A stretch of DNA of 64,000 bases from contig CAMCFT010000003.1 in NCBI GenBank assembly GCA_945874225.1, forward strand, positions 1 to 64,000. The letters run 5' to 3'. Numbering within the stretch: position 1 is the first letter of the stretch; each line of letters starts with the position of its first letter. The DNA is from Flavobacterium psychrophilum. Its GTDB lineage: Bacteria; Bacteroidota; Bacteroidia; Flavobacteriales; Flavobacteriaceae. Below are positions 33,096 to 41,042 of this stretch, in pieces. The notes under the pieces were generated by a model that made no database searches, was not told the origin of the DNA, and saw nothing but the letters and a program-made list of their open reading frames with translations. The position numbers and the translations under genes are program-made.

Positions 33096-34207
33096 CTTCC
33101 AATTCCAATTTCGTCACAAATGTACTGACCATTTTGACAATAGCCAACTAATTCAGCTTTAATAAATTGCAAAACGCTTTCTTTTACATATTCCGGGTAC
33201 AAAACGTGGACGTTAGCGCCGGCATCAAGCGTGAAACAAACCGGAATTTTCGTTTCGTTTCTATATTTCCAAATAGCATTAATAATTTCGAGTGTGTTGG
33301 GTTTTATCAAAATAAAATACGGAATTGAAGTCATCATCATGGCGTGTAAAGTCAATGCTTCGCTTTCGACTATTGTGATGAAATCATCTAAATTTCCGCT
33401 TTCGAATACACTAATTAGTTTATCCAAGTTTTCGTGTGCTTGATCAAATCGCCTTTCGGCAAAAGGATGTCCGTTCATTAAATTATGACCAACGGAACTC
33501 GAAACTTGTTTTTCGCCTTTGTCAACTAACAAAATCGTGTCTTGAAAATCCTTGAAATTTTCGTGAATGGCATTTGGAAATTCAACGCCAAATAAATCGG
33601 AACTTCCTTGAATATTTTTATGATTGCCCCAAACAACAACCTTACCTTTTACACTTCGGCAAGCGCTTCCTGAACCCAAACGTGCCAAGAAAGAGGCTTT
33701 TTGATAAAAGTAATCATCGGTCATTTCAGGATGTAATGCTTTTTCTAAACTCATCAAGTTCATTGCCAAAGCAGCCATTCCCGATGCCGACGAAGCAATT
33801 CCTGAACTGTGCGGAAAAGTATTTTGGGTGTCAATAGTAAAATGGTAGTCTTTTAAGAAAGGCAAATAAACCAAAACTCTTTCGAATAATTGCTGAATTT
33901 TTGGTTTGAAATCTTCTTTTGGTTTTCCTTCAAAAAGCAAGTCAAAAGAGAATCCAGAATCTGTCACACTGAACGTGTCATCTCGAGCGCAGTCGAGAGA
34001 CGAAGTGTCTTTTTTGGCGAAAGCCAAACTAGTAATGGTTTTGCAATTATTCAAAGTAAAACTTACCGAAGGATTGGCTGGAATTTGCTTGTCTTTTTTG
34101 CCCCAATATTTTACCAAAGCAATGTTGCTTGGCGAACTCCATTGGAAATTTCCTTTTTCTATGGAATGGGAATATTTGGCAGGAATAAAATCGTTTGGTG
34201 AAAACAT
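33074..34207 (-). CDS. mvaD: Diphosphomevalonate decarboxylase
   Basis: ATP-dependent decarboxylation of mevalonate diphosphate to isopentenyl diphosphate. N-terminal NIALVKYWGKKDKQIPANPS and PHSSGIASSASGMAAL (phosphate loop) are signature blocks; FTLDAGANVHVLYPE holds the C-terminal site. The ATG at 34207 is used (a TTG precedes it). Odd features: a run TSSLDCARDDT (about residues 68-78) is encoded by a GC-richer palindrome and looks inserted, and the last codons (LIMDN and stop) lie in the inverted-repeat arm next to the four-helix-bundle gene. Confidence 0.92.
   Translation of the reverse strand: MFSPNDFIPAKYSHSIEKGNFQWSSPSNIALVKYWGKKDKQIPANPSVSFTLNNCKTITSLAFAKKDTSSLDCARDDTFSVTDSGFSFDLLFEGKPKEDFKPKIQQLFERVLVYLPFLKDYHFTIDTQNTFPHSSGIASSASGMAALAMNLMSLEKALHPEMTDDYFYQKASFLARLGSGSACRSVKGKVVVWGNHKNIQGSSDLFGVEFPNAIHENFKDFQDTILLVDKGEKQVSSSVGHNLMNGHPFAERRFDQAHENLDKLISVFESGNLDDFITIVESEALTLHAMMMTSIPYFILIKPNTLEIINAIWKYRNETKIPVCFTLDAGANVHVLYPEYVKESVLQFIKAELVGYCQNGQYICDEIGIGSQLIMDN
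33981..33998. repeat. In-frame palindrome inside mvaD
   Basis: TCTCGA (33981-33986), 6-nt loop, TCGAGA (33993-33998), within GTGTCATCTCGAGCGCAGTC and neighbours. It encodes SLDCARDD-like residues in mvaD. Confidence 0.55.
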
Positions 34208-34546
34208 CAATTAAAAAATTTATGCAAAGATACTGATTTCTTTATACTGTTTGTTATTTCAAATTACGGCATTCGTTTTTAAAAATTCCTGTCACAACCC
34301 GAGTTTAGAACAAGCGAAGTGATTTTAGTGAACCTTACAGGGCATTATCACATAGGCATAATATTCACCTCTCCATTTGTCACGCTGGAAGCGTCTCAAA
34401 TCAACAGGAGCAACAAAATTTAGACGCTTCCAGCGTGACAATTAGCAAGAATAACAGTTATAAACGTTATTACTTAAAAATCATTTTAATTGAAATCAGA
34501 TTAAAAACGATCACCTTTATTGACTAATTTTGTAAAAAAATACATT
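34208..34546. repeat. Intergenic region with a perfect 20-bp inverted repeat
   Basis: This 339-bp gap has no gene. It holds a perfect inverted repeat, TTGTCACGCTGGAAGCGTCT (34377-34396) with its complement at 34422-34441, around a 25-nt loop. The arms are far more GC-rich than the flanks, consistent with a small non-coding mobile or palindromic element. I see no other structure besides the tspO -7 box. Confidence 0.75.
34525..34532 (+). promoter_or_regulatory. Candidate -7 promoter element for tspO
   Basis: TAATTTTG, 14 bp before the ATG at 34547. No good -33 TTG at normal distance. Confidence 0.35.
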
Positions 34547-35023
34547 ATGAACAAAATTTCCAAAATTCTCGTTGTGGTTGTCACTTGCTTGGTGATAGGA
34601 TATTTTTCAGGAATGGTTACTCGTTCGGCAATTACAACTTGGTATCCAACATTGGCAAAACCTAGTTTTAATCCGCCTAACTGGATTTTTGCGCCCGTTT
34701 GGAGTATGCTTTATGTGATGATGGGAGTGGCGGCTGGATTGGTTTGGAATCGAATGGAGCACGAAAAAGAAGAGGTTAGGAGTGCCTTGATTTTCTTTGC
34801 AATTCAATTGGCTTTAAATGCCTTGTGGTCATTTTTGTTTTTTGGTTTGAAAAACCCAATGTTGGCCGGTCTTGAAATTGTTATTCTTTGGCTGATGATT
34901 TTTGAAACTTATACTAAATTTGCTAAAATCAATAAAATTGCAGGGTATTTATTTATTCCGTATTTGCTTTGGGTAAGTTTTGCAACGGTTTTGAATGCTA
35001 GTATTTGGTGGCTAAATCGATAG
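34547..35023 (+). CDS. tspO: TspO/MBR family tryptophan-rich sensory protein
   Basis: A 158-residue, five-helix membrane protein that binds tetrapyrroles and cholesterol-like ligands. Family words: WYPTLAKPSFNPPNWIFAPV then WSMLYVMMGVAAGLVW, ALNALWSFLFFGLKNP, and the terminal VLNASIWWLN. A TTG codon upstream (34520) opens the same frame, but the ATG is preferred since the signal-like N-terminus begins there. Followed by a strong palindromic terminator. Its role in this organism is unknown; in other bacteria it modulates porphyrin and stress responses. Confidence 0.9.
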   Translation: MNKISKILVVVVTCLVIGYFSGMVTRSAITTWYPTLAKPSFNPPNWIFAPVWSMLYVMMGVAAGLVWNRMEHEKEEVRSALIFFAIQLALNALWSFLFFGLKNPMLAGLEIVILWLMIFETYTKFAKINKIAGYLFIPYLLWVSFATVLNASIWWLNR

Positions 35024-35036
35024 TTTTCAAAAGACA

Positions 35037-35080
35037 TTTAAAATAGAAAAAGCTCCAATTGGAGCTTTTTCTATTTTAAA
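35037..35080. terminator. Perfect 44-nt bidirectional terminator
   Basis: A fully self-complementary 44-nt palindrome centred on CCAATTGG, with AGCTCC/GGAGCT core flanked by AAAAA and TTTTT, serves tspO (+) and the repeat-protein gene (-). Confidence 0.88.
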
Positions 35081-38000
35081 CTATCGGGCTATAAATACCC
35101 AGCCGGATTTTGAAGTTCCATCGGATATTTCTGCAACATAAAAATAGGTGCCATCAGGGAGAGATTCTCCTTTGCTATTGGTTCCATCCCATTGGTCGGA
35201 ATAATTAGTGTAGCTTTTTACTTCCTTTCCATATCTATTGAATAATTTTAGAGAATCAACATCACATCCTTTAAGATTAAAGGTGTCGTTATAGCTATCG
35301 TTATTAGGGGTTATTGCATTTGGAAAGATACAGATAGAACTTATCGGTGTTACTTTACTAAATTCACAACCATTGGAGTCTCTAACTGTGACTGTATAAC
35401 TGCCAGGAGTAAGATCGCTATATATTGTATTCGTTGTAAAGGAGCTATTATTTATGCTGTATTGATAAGGGCTTGAACCACTTGTCACACTAACAATTTC
35501 AATTATTCCATCTGGTTTTTCATTGAAAACATCCGTTGTTTTTAAAGCAAGGTCAGTTGGAGAAGGATAAACAATAGCATTCAAAGTTGTTGTTAATGCA
35601 CATTGACCCGCCGTTGGCGTAAAAGTATAGGTGCCAGAAGTAGTATTACTCACAATTGCTGGATTCCAATTTCCACTTATTGAATTAGTTGATGTTGTAG
35701 GCAAAACAGGTTGTGTTGAGCCTGAACATATTGGTGTAATAGCTGTAAAACTTGGAATTGTTTTTTGATTTACCACAATGGTCATCTCTACAGGTGTTGT
35801 AGCACATTGTCCTGCAATTGGCGTAAAAGTATACTTTGTAGTCGTAGTGTTATCCATTGGAGGTGACCAAGAGCCAATAACTCCATTGATAGAAGTAGTA
35901 GGCAATGGTGCTAAAGCATCACCAGAGCAAATGTCATTCACTGGGAGGAAAGTAGCATCTGTTGGATTGATGGTTATTAACATATTTATTGTGGTAGCAC
36001 ATTGTTCAGCGTCTGGAGTAAAAGTATAAGTATATATACCTGATAAAGAAGTGTCTATAGTTGGAGGCATCCATTTCCCAGTAATTAAATTATTAGAAGT
36101 CAACGAAAGTGTCGGAGCGTTAGCATTTTTACAAATTGGCAAGATTGGATCAAAATCAGGAATAATTGTGTTTACATTTATGTTTAATGTCGCTATTGTA
36201 GCACAAATACCAGCAGTTGGTGTAAAAGTATAAGTTGTAGAAGCTGTATTGCTTACTATTGCAGGATTCCAAGTTCCAGTGATATTATTATTTGATGTGG
36301 TTGGTAATGTTGGTATTATAGAAGAACCATAACATACATCTGGGATTAGATCAAAAGTTGGGACAATATTTGGATTAACAGTTATTGTAATAGGCGGAGC
36401 AGGATTGGTACATTGACCACTAGCAGAAGTAAAAGTATAAGTTCCTGTGGTAGTATTGCTTACAGTTGGTGTATTCCAAGTTCCAGTTATACCATTATCA
36501 GAAATTGTTGGCAATAGCGGTGCAGTATCATTTTCGCATATTGAAGTAATAAAACTAAAAATTGGTGTAAGGTATGGTTTTACTGTTACCGTAATAGGCG
36601 GAGCAGGATTAGTACATTGTCCACCAGCAGAAGTAAAAGTATAAGTTCCTGTGGTAGTATTGCTTACAGTTGGTGTATTCCAAGTTCCAGTTATACCATT
36701 ATCAGAAATTGTCGGCAATAGCGGTGCTGTATCATTTTCGCATATTGAAGTAACAAAACTAAAAATTGGTGTAAGGTATGGTTTTACTGTTACCGTAATA
36801 GGCGGAGTAGGATTGGTACATTGTCCACCAGCAGAAGTAAAAGTATAAGTTCCTGTGGTTGTATTGCTTACAGTTGGTGTATTCCAAGTTCCCGCTATAC
36901 CATTATCAGAAATTGTCGGCAATAGCGGTGCAGTATCATTTTCGCATATTGAAGTAATAAAACTAAAAATTGGTGTAAGGTATGGCTTTACTGTTACCGT
37001 AATAGGTGGAGCAAGATTGGTACATTGTCCACCAGCAGAAGTAAAAGTATAAGTTCCTGTGGTTGTATTGCTTACAGTTGGTGTATTCCAAGTTCCAGTT
37101 ATACCATTATCAGAAATTGTCGGCAATAGCGGTGCAGTATCATTTTCGCATATTGAAGTAACAAAACTAAAAGTGGGTGTAAGGTATGGTTTTACCGTTA
37201 CCGTAATAGGCGGAGCAGGATTAGTACATTGTCCACTCGCAGAAGTAAAAGTATAAGTTCCTGTTGTAGTATTGCTTACTGTTGGCGTATTCCAAGTTCC
37301 AGTTATACCATTATCAGAAATTGTCGGCAATAGCGGTGCAGTATCATTTTCGCAAATTGAAGTAATAAAACTAAAAATTGGTGTAAGGTATGGTTTTACT
37401 GTTACGGTAATAGGCGGAGTAGGATTGGTACATTGTCCACTAGCAGAAGTAAAAGTATAAGTTCCTGAAGTAGTATTGCTTACAGTTGGCGTATTCCAAG
37501 TTCCAGTTATACCATTATCAGAAATTGTCGGCAATAGCGGTGCAGTATCATTTTCGCATATTGAAGTAACAAAGCTAAAAGTTGGTGTAAGGTATGGTTT
37601 TACTGTTACGGTAATAGGCGGAGCAGGATTGGTACATTGTCCACCAGCAGAAGTAAAAGTATAAGTTCCTGTGGTTGTATTGCTTACTGTTGACGTATTC
37701 CAAGTTCCCGTTATACCATTATCAGAAATTGTTGGCAATAGAGGAGCTGTATCATTTTCGCAAATTGAAGTAACAAAGCTAAAGGTTGGAATAATATTCG
37801 GATTAACAAGTATAGTCACATCTGTAGTTGCAGTAGCACATTGCCCACCATCAGGGGTAAACGTATAAGTAGTTGTGGCTGTATTATTTGTTGCTGGCGA
37901 CCAGTTCCCTGTAATTCCATTAGTGGAAGTCGTAGGCAATGGAGTCAAAAAATCTCCTGAACAAATTGGGGGAATAGCAGGAGTGAAAATAGCGAATAAT

Positions 38001-38830
38001 GGATTTATAATAATTTGTACTGTAATAGGTAAAGCACATTGTCCAATATTTGGAGTTGGATTAAAAGTATAATCGCCTGTTGCTGTATTGCTTACAGTGC
38101 CAGGGCTCCATGTTCCAACTATTCCGTTATTTGAAATATCAGGTAAAACAGGAGGAGTGTCATTTAGACAAATAGAGGTGGGCAATGTAAATTTAGGAAT
38201 TACATTGTTTATTACAAATATAGTAAAAAATAATGTATTAGCGCATTGACCCGAGTCCGGTGTAAAAAGATATGTGGCTGTTGAGGTATTGCTCACAACT
38301 GACGGATTCCAAGATCCCCTAATTCCATTAGTAGATGTTGTTGATAAAAGAGGTGCAATTCCTCCTTTACAAATCGCGGGTAAAGTAGCATCAAATTCAG
38401 GGTCAATTTTTGCATTTATCGTTACGAATGGTGTATTTTTAGTGTCTATAGGAGTATTAGTAATATCGTAAATTGTTAAAGTATATATACCAGTATTTGC
38501 TGTGGTAACATTATTTATAACTGGATTTTCATCTGTTGAGATATAGCCATTTGGACCAGTCCACTTGAAAGTATATGGAGTAACAAGAGGTTCACTTGGG
38601 TTTGCCGTGAGAGTTAAAGTGTCTCCTTCACAAATGGATGTAGAAGAGGCTGTTGGATTTGATATTGGATCTAATAAAACGGAAACGGTTTTATTTATTA
38701 ATACTGAATTTGTATTAATTTGAGAAGCAGAAAAGCCCTTTTTTAAATTAAACCCGTTTTCAATGCTAGCAAACGAATCAATAGGGAAAAGACTTAAAAA
38801 GATAGCAACTAATAAGTAAATTTTTTTCAT
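35081..38830 (-). CDS. Giant repeat protein with gliding-motility C-terminal domain (T9SS cargo)
   Basis: A 1249-residue secreted surface protein. A signal peptide (MKKIYLLVAIFLSLFPIDSF) and an Ig/PKD-like domain (about 45-125) lead into about 14 units of some 68 residues with the pattern SICxNDxxPxLPTxSxNGIxGTW...TYTFTPxxGQC. Each unit has two Cys about 46 apart, suggesting one disulfide. Seven central units are nearly identical. The C-terminus (CIFPNAITPNNDSYNDTFNL to DGTYFYVAEI) is the gliding-motility-associated C-terminal domain (TIGR04131/CHU_C type), which directs export by type IX secretion. It probably acts as an adhesin or matrix protein; that is inference. Confidence 0.9.
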   Translation of the reverse strand: MKKIYLLVAIFLSLFPIDSFASIENGFNLKKGFSASQINTNSVLINKTVSVLLDPISNPTASSTSICEGDTLTLTANPSEPLVTPYTFKWTGPNGYISTDENPVINNVTTANTGIYTLTIYDITNTPIDTKNTPFVTINAKIDPEFDATLPAICKGGIAPLLSTTSTNGIRGSWNPSVVSNTSTATYLFTPDSGQCANTLFFTIFVINNVIPKFTLPTSICLNDTPPVLPDISNNGIVGTWSPGTVSNTATGDYTFNPTPNIGQCALPITVQIIINPLFAIFTPAIPPICSGDFLTPLPTTSTNGITGNWSPATNNTATTTYTFTPDGGQCATATTDVTILVNPNIIPTFSFVTSICENDTAPLLPTISDNGITGTWNTSTVSNTTTGTYTFTSAGGQCTNPAPPITVTVKPYLTPTFSFVTSICENDTAPLLPTISDNGITGTWNTPTVSNTTSGTYTFTSASGQCTNPTPPITVTVKPYLTPIFSFITSICENDTAPLLPTISDNGITGTWNTPTVSNTTTGTYTFTSASGQCTNPAPPITVTVKPYLTPTFSFVTSICENDTAPLLPTISDNGITGTWNTPTVSNTTTGTYTFTSAGGQCTNLAPPITVTVKPYLTPIFSFITSICENDTAPLLPTISDNGIAGTWNTPTVSNTTTGTYTFTSAGGQCTNPTPPITVTVKPYLTPIFSFVTSICENDTAPLLPTISDNGITGTWNTPTVSNTTTGTYTFTSAGGQCTNPAPPITVTVKPYLTPIFSFITSICENDTAPLLPTISDNGITGTWNTPTVSNTTTGTYTFTSASGQCTNPAPPITITVNPNIVPTFDLIPDVCYGSSIIPTLPTTSNNNITGTWNPAIVSNTASTTYTFTPTAGICATIATLNINVNTIIPDFDPILPICKNANAPTLSLTSNNLITGKWMPPTIDTSLSGIYTYTFTPDAEQCATTINMLITINPTDATFLPVNDICSGDALAPLPTTSINGVIGSWSPPMDNTTTTKYTFTPIAGQCATTPVEMTIVVNQKTIPSFTAITPICSGSTQPVLPTTSTNSISGNWNPAIVSNTTSGTYTFTPTAGQCALTTTLNAIVYPSPTDLALKTTDVFNEKPDGIIEIVSVTSGSSPYQYSINNSSFTTNTIYSDLTPGSYTVTVRDSNGCEFSKVTPISSICIFPNAITPNNDSYNDTFNLKGCDVDSLKLFNRYGKEVKSYTNYSDQWDGTNSKGESLPDGTYFYVAEISDGTSKSGWVFIAR
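36385..37805. repeat. Tandem array of seven near-identical 204-bp units
   Basis: Inside the giant repeat gene the same 204-bp unit returns seven times with only a few substitutions per copy (for example GITG/GIAG, NPAP/NLAP/NPTP). Divergent units lie on both sides. All lengths are exact multiples of the codon, so the protein frame is kept. Confidence 0.92.
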
Positions 38831-38961
38831 TGACTTTAGGGTATTAGTTAATGTGAAACCGTAAAGAAATAACTAAAATAATTAATTTACAATTATTTAA
38901 ATAAAAAATATCCGACGAAATACACAATTGTTATCAAAAATACAATTAATTTATTTAATGG

Positions 38962-40170
38962 CTATATAGAATTTGCCAAAATAAAGCCGCTTGTCCAAGC
39001 GTTTTGAAAGTTGAATCCTCCTGTGATAGCGTCAATATTCATAATTTCTCCTGCAAAAAAGAGGTTTTCGTGCAGTTTGCTTTCCATAGTTTTGAAGTTG
39101 ATTTCCTTCAAATCAATTCCACCAGCAGTCACGAATTCTTCTTTAAAAGTGCTTTTTCCGTTGACTTGAAAACTGGAATTCGTCAATTGATTGGCCAAGT
39201 TTTGCAGTTGAATCTTTGACAAATCTGCCCATTTGGTTTCTTCTTGAATATTGGAAGCCAAAACCAAACTTTCCCAAAGTCGATTTGGAAAGTCAAAAGG
39301 GGATTTCTTTGAAACCGCTTTTTTGGCGTGTTCTTGTTTTAATTCTTTGAGTATTTTTTCGGCATCATCAGTATCAATGTCATTCAGCCAATTGACGAAT
39401 ATGGTGAATTGATAATTCTTTTCGAATAAAATCCGTGCGCCCCAAGCCGATAATTTTAAAACCGCTGGCCCGCTCATTCCCCAATGTGTTATTAACAAAG
39501 GACCGGTTGAGGTCAGTTTACAGTCTTTTACTTTTATTGAAACGTGTGCCGAAACTCCTGGTAATTCCTTTATTCTCGTATCTTTAATGTTGAATGTAAA
39601 CAAAGAAGGAACCGGATTTACAATGGCGTGACCAAAAGTTTGCAACATTTCCCATATTTTAGGGTTGCTTCCAGTAGCAAGAATTAATTTCTCGGCAATA
39701 TAATTTTCGTTTTGGGTCTCAATTTTCCAGAAGTTGTCTTTTTTGAAAATCGATTGTACGCTTTGTCCTGTCAGGACTGTAATTCCAAGTTTTTGAGTCG
39801 CTTGAAGAAAACAATCTATGATGGTTTGGGACGAATTCGAAACGGGAAACATACGTCCATCATCTTCAATTTTTAGTTCCACGCCGTGATTGCTGAACCA
39901 TTCTACAGTATCTCCAGAGCAAAATTGGTGAAAAGGACCTCGCAATTCCTTCTCGCCACGCGGATAAAATTTTACTAGTTCGTTGGGTTCAAAACAGGCG
40001 TGCGTAACGTTGCATCTTCCGCCGCCAGAAACTCTGACTTTTGACAATACTTCACTTCCGCGTTCGAGAATAGCTACTTTTATCTTGGGATTTTTCTCCA
40101 CAATATTGATAGCCGTAAAAAATCCTGCTGCGCCACCACCTACAATTATAATATCGAAATTCTGGTTCAT
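38962..40170 (-). CDS. HI0933/BaiN-type flavoprotein
   Basis: A 402-residue NAD(P)/FAD-dependent oxidoreductase of the HI0933 family. FAD-binding motif IIIVGGGAAGFFTAINIVEK (residues 8-27), the family hallmark KVRVSGGGRCNVTH (about 44-57), and the C-terminal FFAGEIMNIDAITGGFNFQNAW block are all clear. The substrate is unknown; homologues include a bile-acid-related enzyme and proteins of unsettled function. Single gene; a 15-bp inverted repeat lies upstream of it. Confidence 0.9.
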   Translation of the reverse strand: MNQNFDIIIVGGGAAGFFTAINIVEKNPKIKVAILERGSEVLSKVRVSGGGRCNVTHACFEPNELVKFYPRGEKELRGPFHQFCSGDTVEWFSNHGVELKIEDDGRMFPVSNSSQTIIDCFLQATQKLGITVLTGQSVQSIFKKDNFWKIETQNENYIAEKLILATGSNPKIWEMLQTFGHAIVNPVPSLFTFNIKDTRIKELPGVSAHVSIKVKDCKLTSTGPLLITHWGMSGPAVLKLSAWGARILFEKNYQFTIFVNWLNDIDTDDAEKILKELKQEHAKKAVSKKSPFDFPNRLWESLVLASNIQEETKWADLSKIQLQNLANQLTNSSFQVNGKSTFKEEFVTAGGIDLKEINFKTMESKLHENLFFAGEIMNIDAITGGFNFQNAWTSGFILANSI

Positions 40171-40186
40171 ATTTTAGTTTGAAACA

Positions 40187-40219
40187 AACTCTGTCAAAGT
40201 TAAAAACTTTGACAGAGTT
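40187..40219. repeat. 15-bp perfect inverted repeat
   Basis: AACTCTGTCAAAGTT (40187-40201), AAA loop, AACTTTGACAGAGTT (40205-40219). It lies just after the phosphodiesterase stop. It has no T-run on the minus strand, so it is more likely an intergenic palindromic element than a strong terminator. Confidence 0.7.
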
Positions 40220-40227
40220 GTATGGAT

Positions 40228-40887
40228 TCATATTCTATCTGGAAAATTCGAAATAATTCCGTTTACGTTGAATGATTTTATTTTTTGAATGTCTTCTTCC
40301 GAGTTCACTGTCCAAGGGAAAACCTCAAAGCCATTTTTTTGCATCAAAGCTACATTTTCTTTAGATAACAAAACATAATCGGGATGAATAGAAAAGGCTT
40401 TTACTTTTTTGGAGAAAGCCAAAGCGGCTTCAATAGATTCTTCTGTTAAAACTCCAATTCGGATTTTTGGGTTCACTAAATGAAATTCTTCTAGCATATT
40501 CCAATCAAAACTTGATACAAGAAAATCGGTAATCTCCCATTTTTTATCTGAAATGTAATGATTTATCAGGTCGTTTACTGGTTTGGTGGTCCCAATGCCT
40601 TTGAGTTCAATATTGATGAAGCAACGTCGATGTACCAAATCAAAAACTTCAATCAATGTTGGAATCCCATATTTCTTTAATTCTAATGCAGTAAGTTCTT
40701 TAACAGCGCCTTTTCCGTTGAAAGTTCTATCTATTGTTTCATCGTGAATCACAACTAATTGCCCATCTGAGCTCAAATGCACATCGAGTTCAATACCGTC
40801 AGCATTAAAATAAATTGCTTTTTTAAATGAAATTAGGGTATTTTCAGGTTCATAACCTGATGCGCCACGATGTCCAATTTTCTTCAT
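40228..40887 (-). CDS. Glycerophosphodiester phosphodiesterase
   Basis: Hydrolyses glycerophosphodiesters to glycerol-3-phosphate and an alcohol. The 219-residue protein has the GDPD signatures: KIGHRGASGYEPENTLISF with the catalytic His6-Arg7 and Glu, then GIELDVHLSSDGQLVVIHDE with Glu-Asp metal ligands and the second catalytic His, and later NIELKG. No signal peptide, so it is cytoplasmic, unlike periplasmic GlpQ. Lies 58 bp upstream of the flavoprotein gene on the same strand. Confidence 0.92.
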   Translation of the reverse strand: MKKIGHRGASGYEPENTLISFKKAIYFNADGIELDVHLSSDGQLVVIHDETIDRTFNGKGAVKELTALELKKYGIPTLIEVFDLVHRRCFINIELKGIGTTKPVNDLINHYISDKKWEITDFLVSSFDWNMLEEFHLVNPKIRIGVLTEESIEAALAFSKKVKAFSIHPDYVLLSKENVALMQKNGFEVFPWTVNSEEDIQKIKSFNVNGIISNFPDRI

Positions 40888-41042
40888 TTGCTAGGTTTTT
40901 GAATACAAAAAAAAGCAAAATATTTAAGTTAAGTCTTTTATATGATTTTTATTTCTTTAAAAAGATATAGCTATTTAAAAAAAGTCGCATATTTACCTAA
41001 GATTTTCAAAAAAAGCAACTCTTTAAATTTAAAATTACATTT

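Noticed and set aside
33566..34214. Plus-strand frames over mvaD, including one of about 100 codons
   Set aside because: Antisense to a conserved enzyme; the frame stays open because of codon bias.
36385..37805. Regular direct repeats that could be a CRISPR array
   Set aside because: Units are 204 bp, contiguous, without short repeat/unique spacer alternation, and are coding; no cas genes.
36447..38072. Eight or more open plus-strand frames of 60-65 codons, at 204-bp spacing
   Set aside because: They are antisense shadows of the tandem repeat in the minus-strand giant protein; none has its own start region or promoter.
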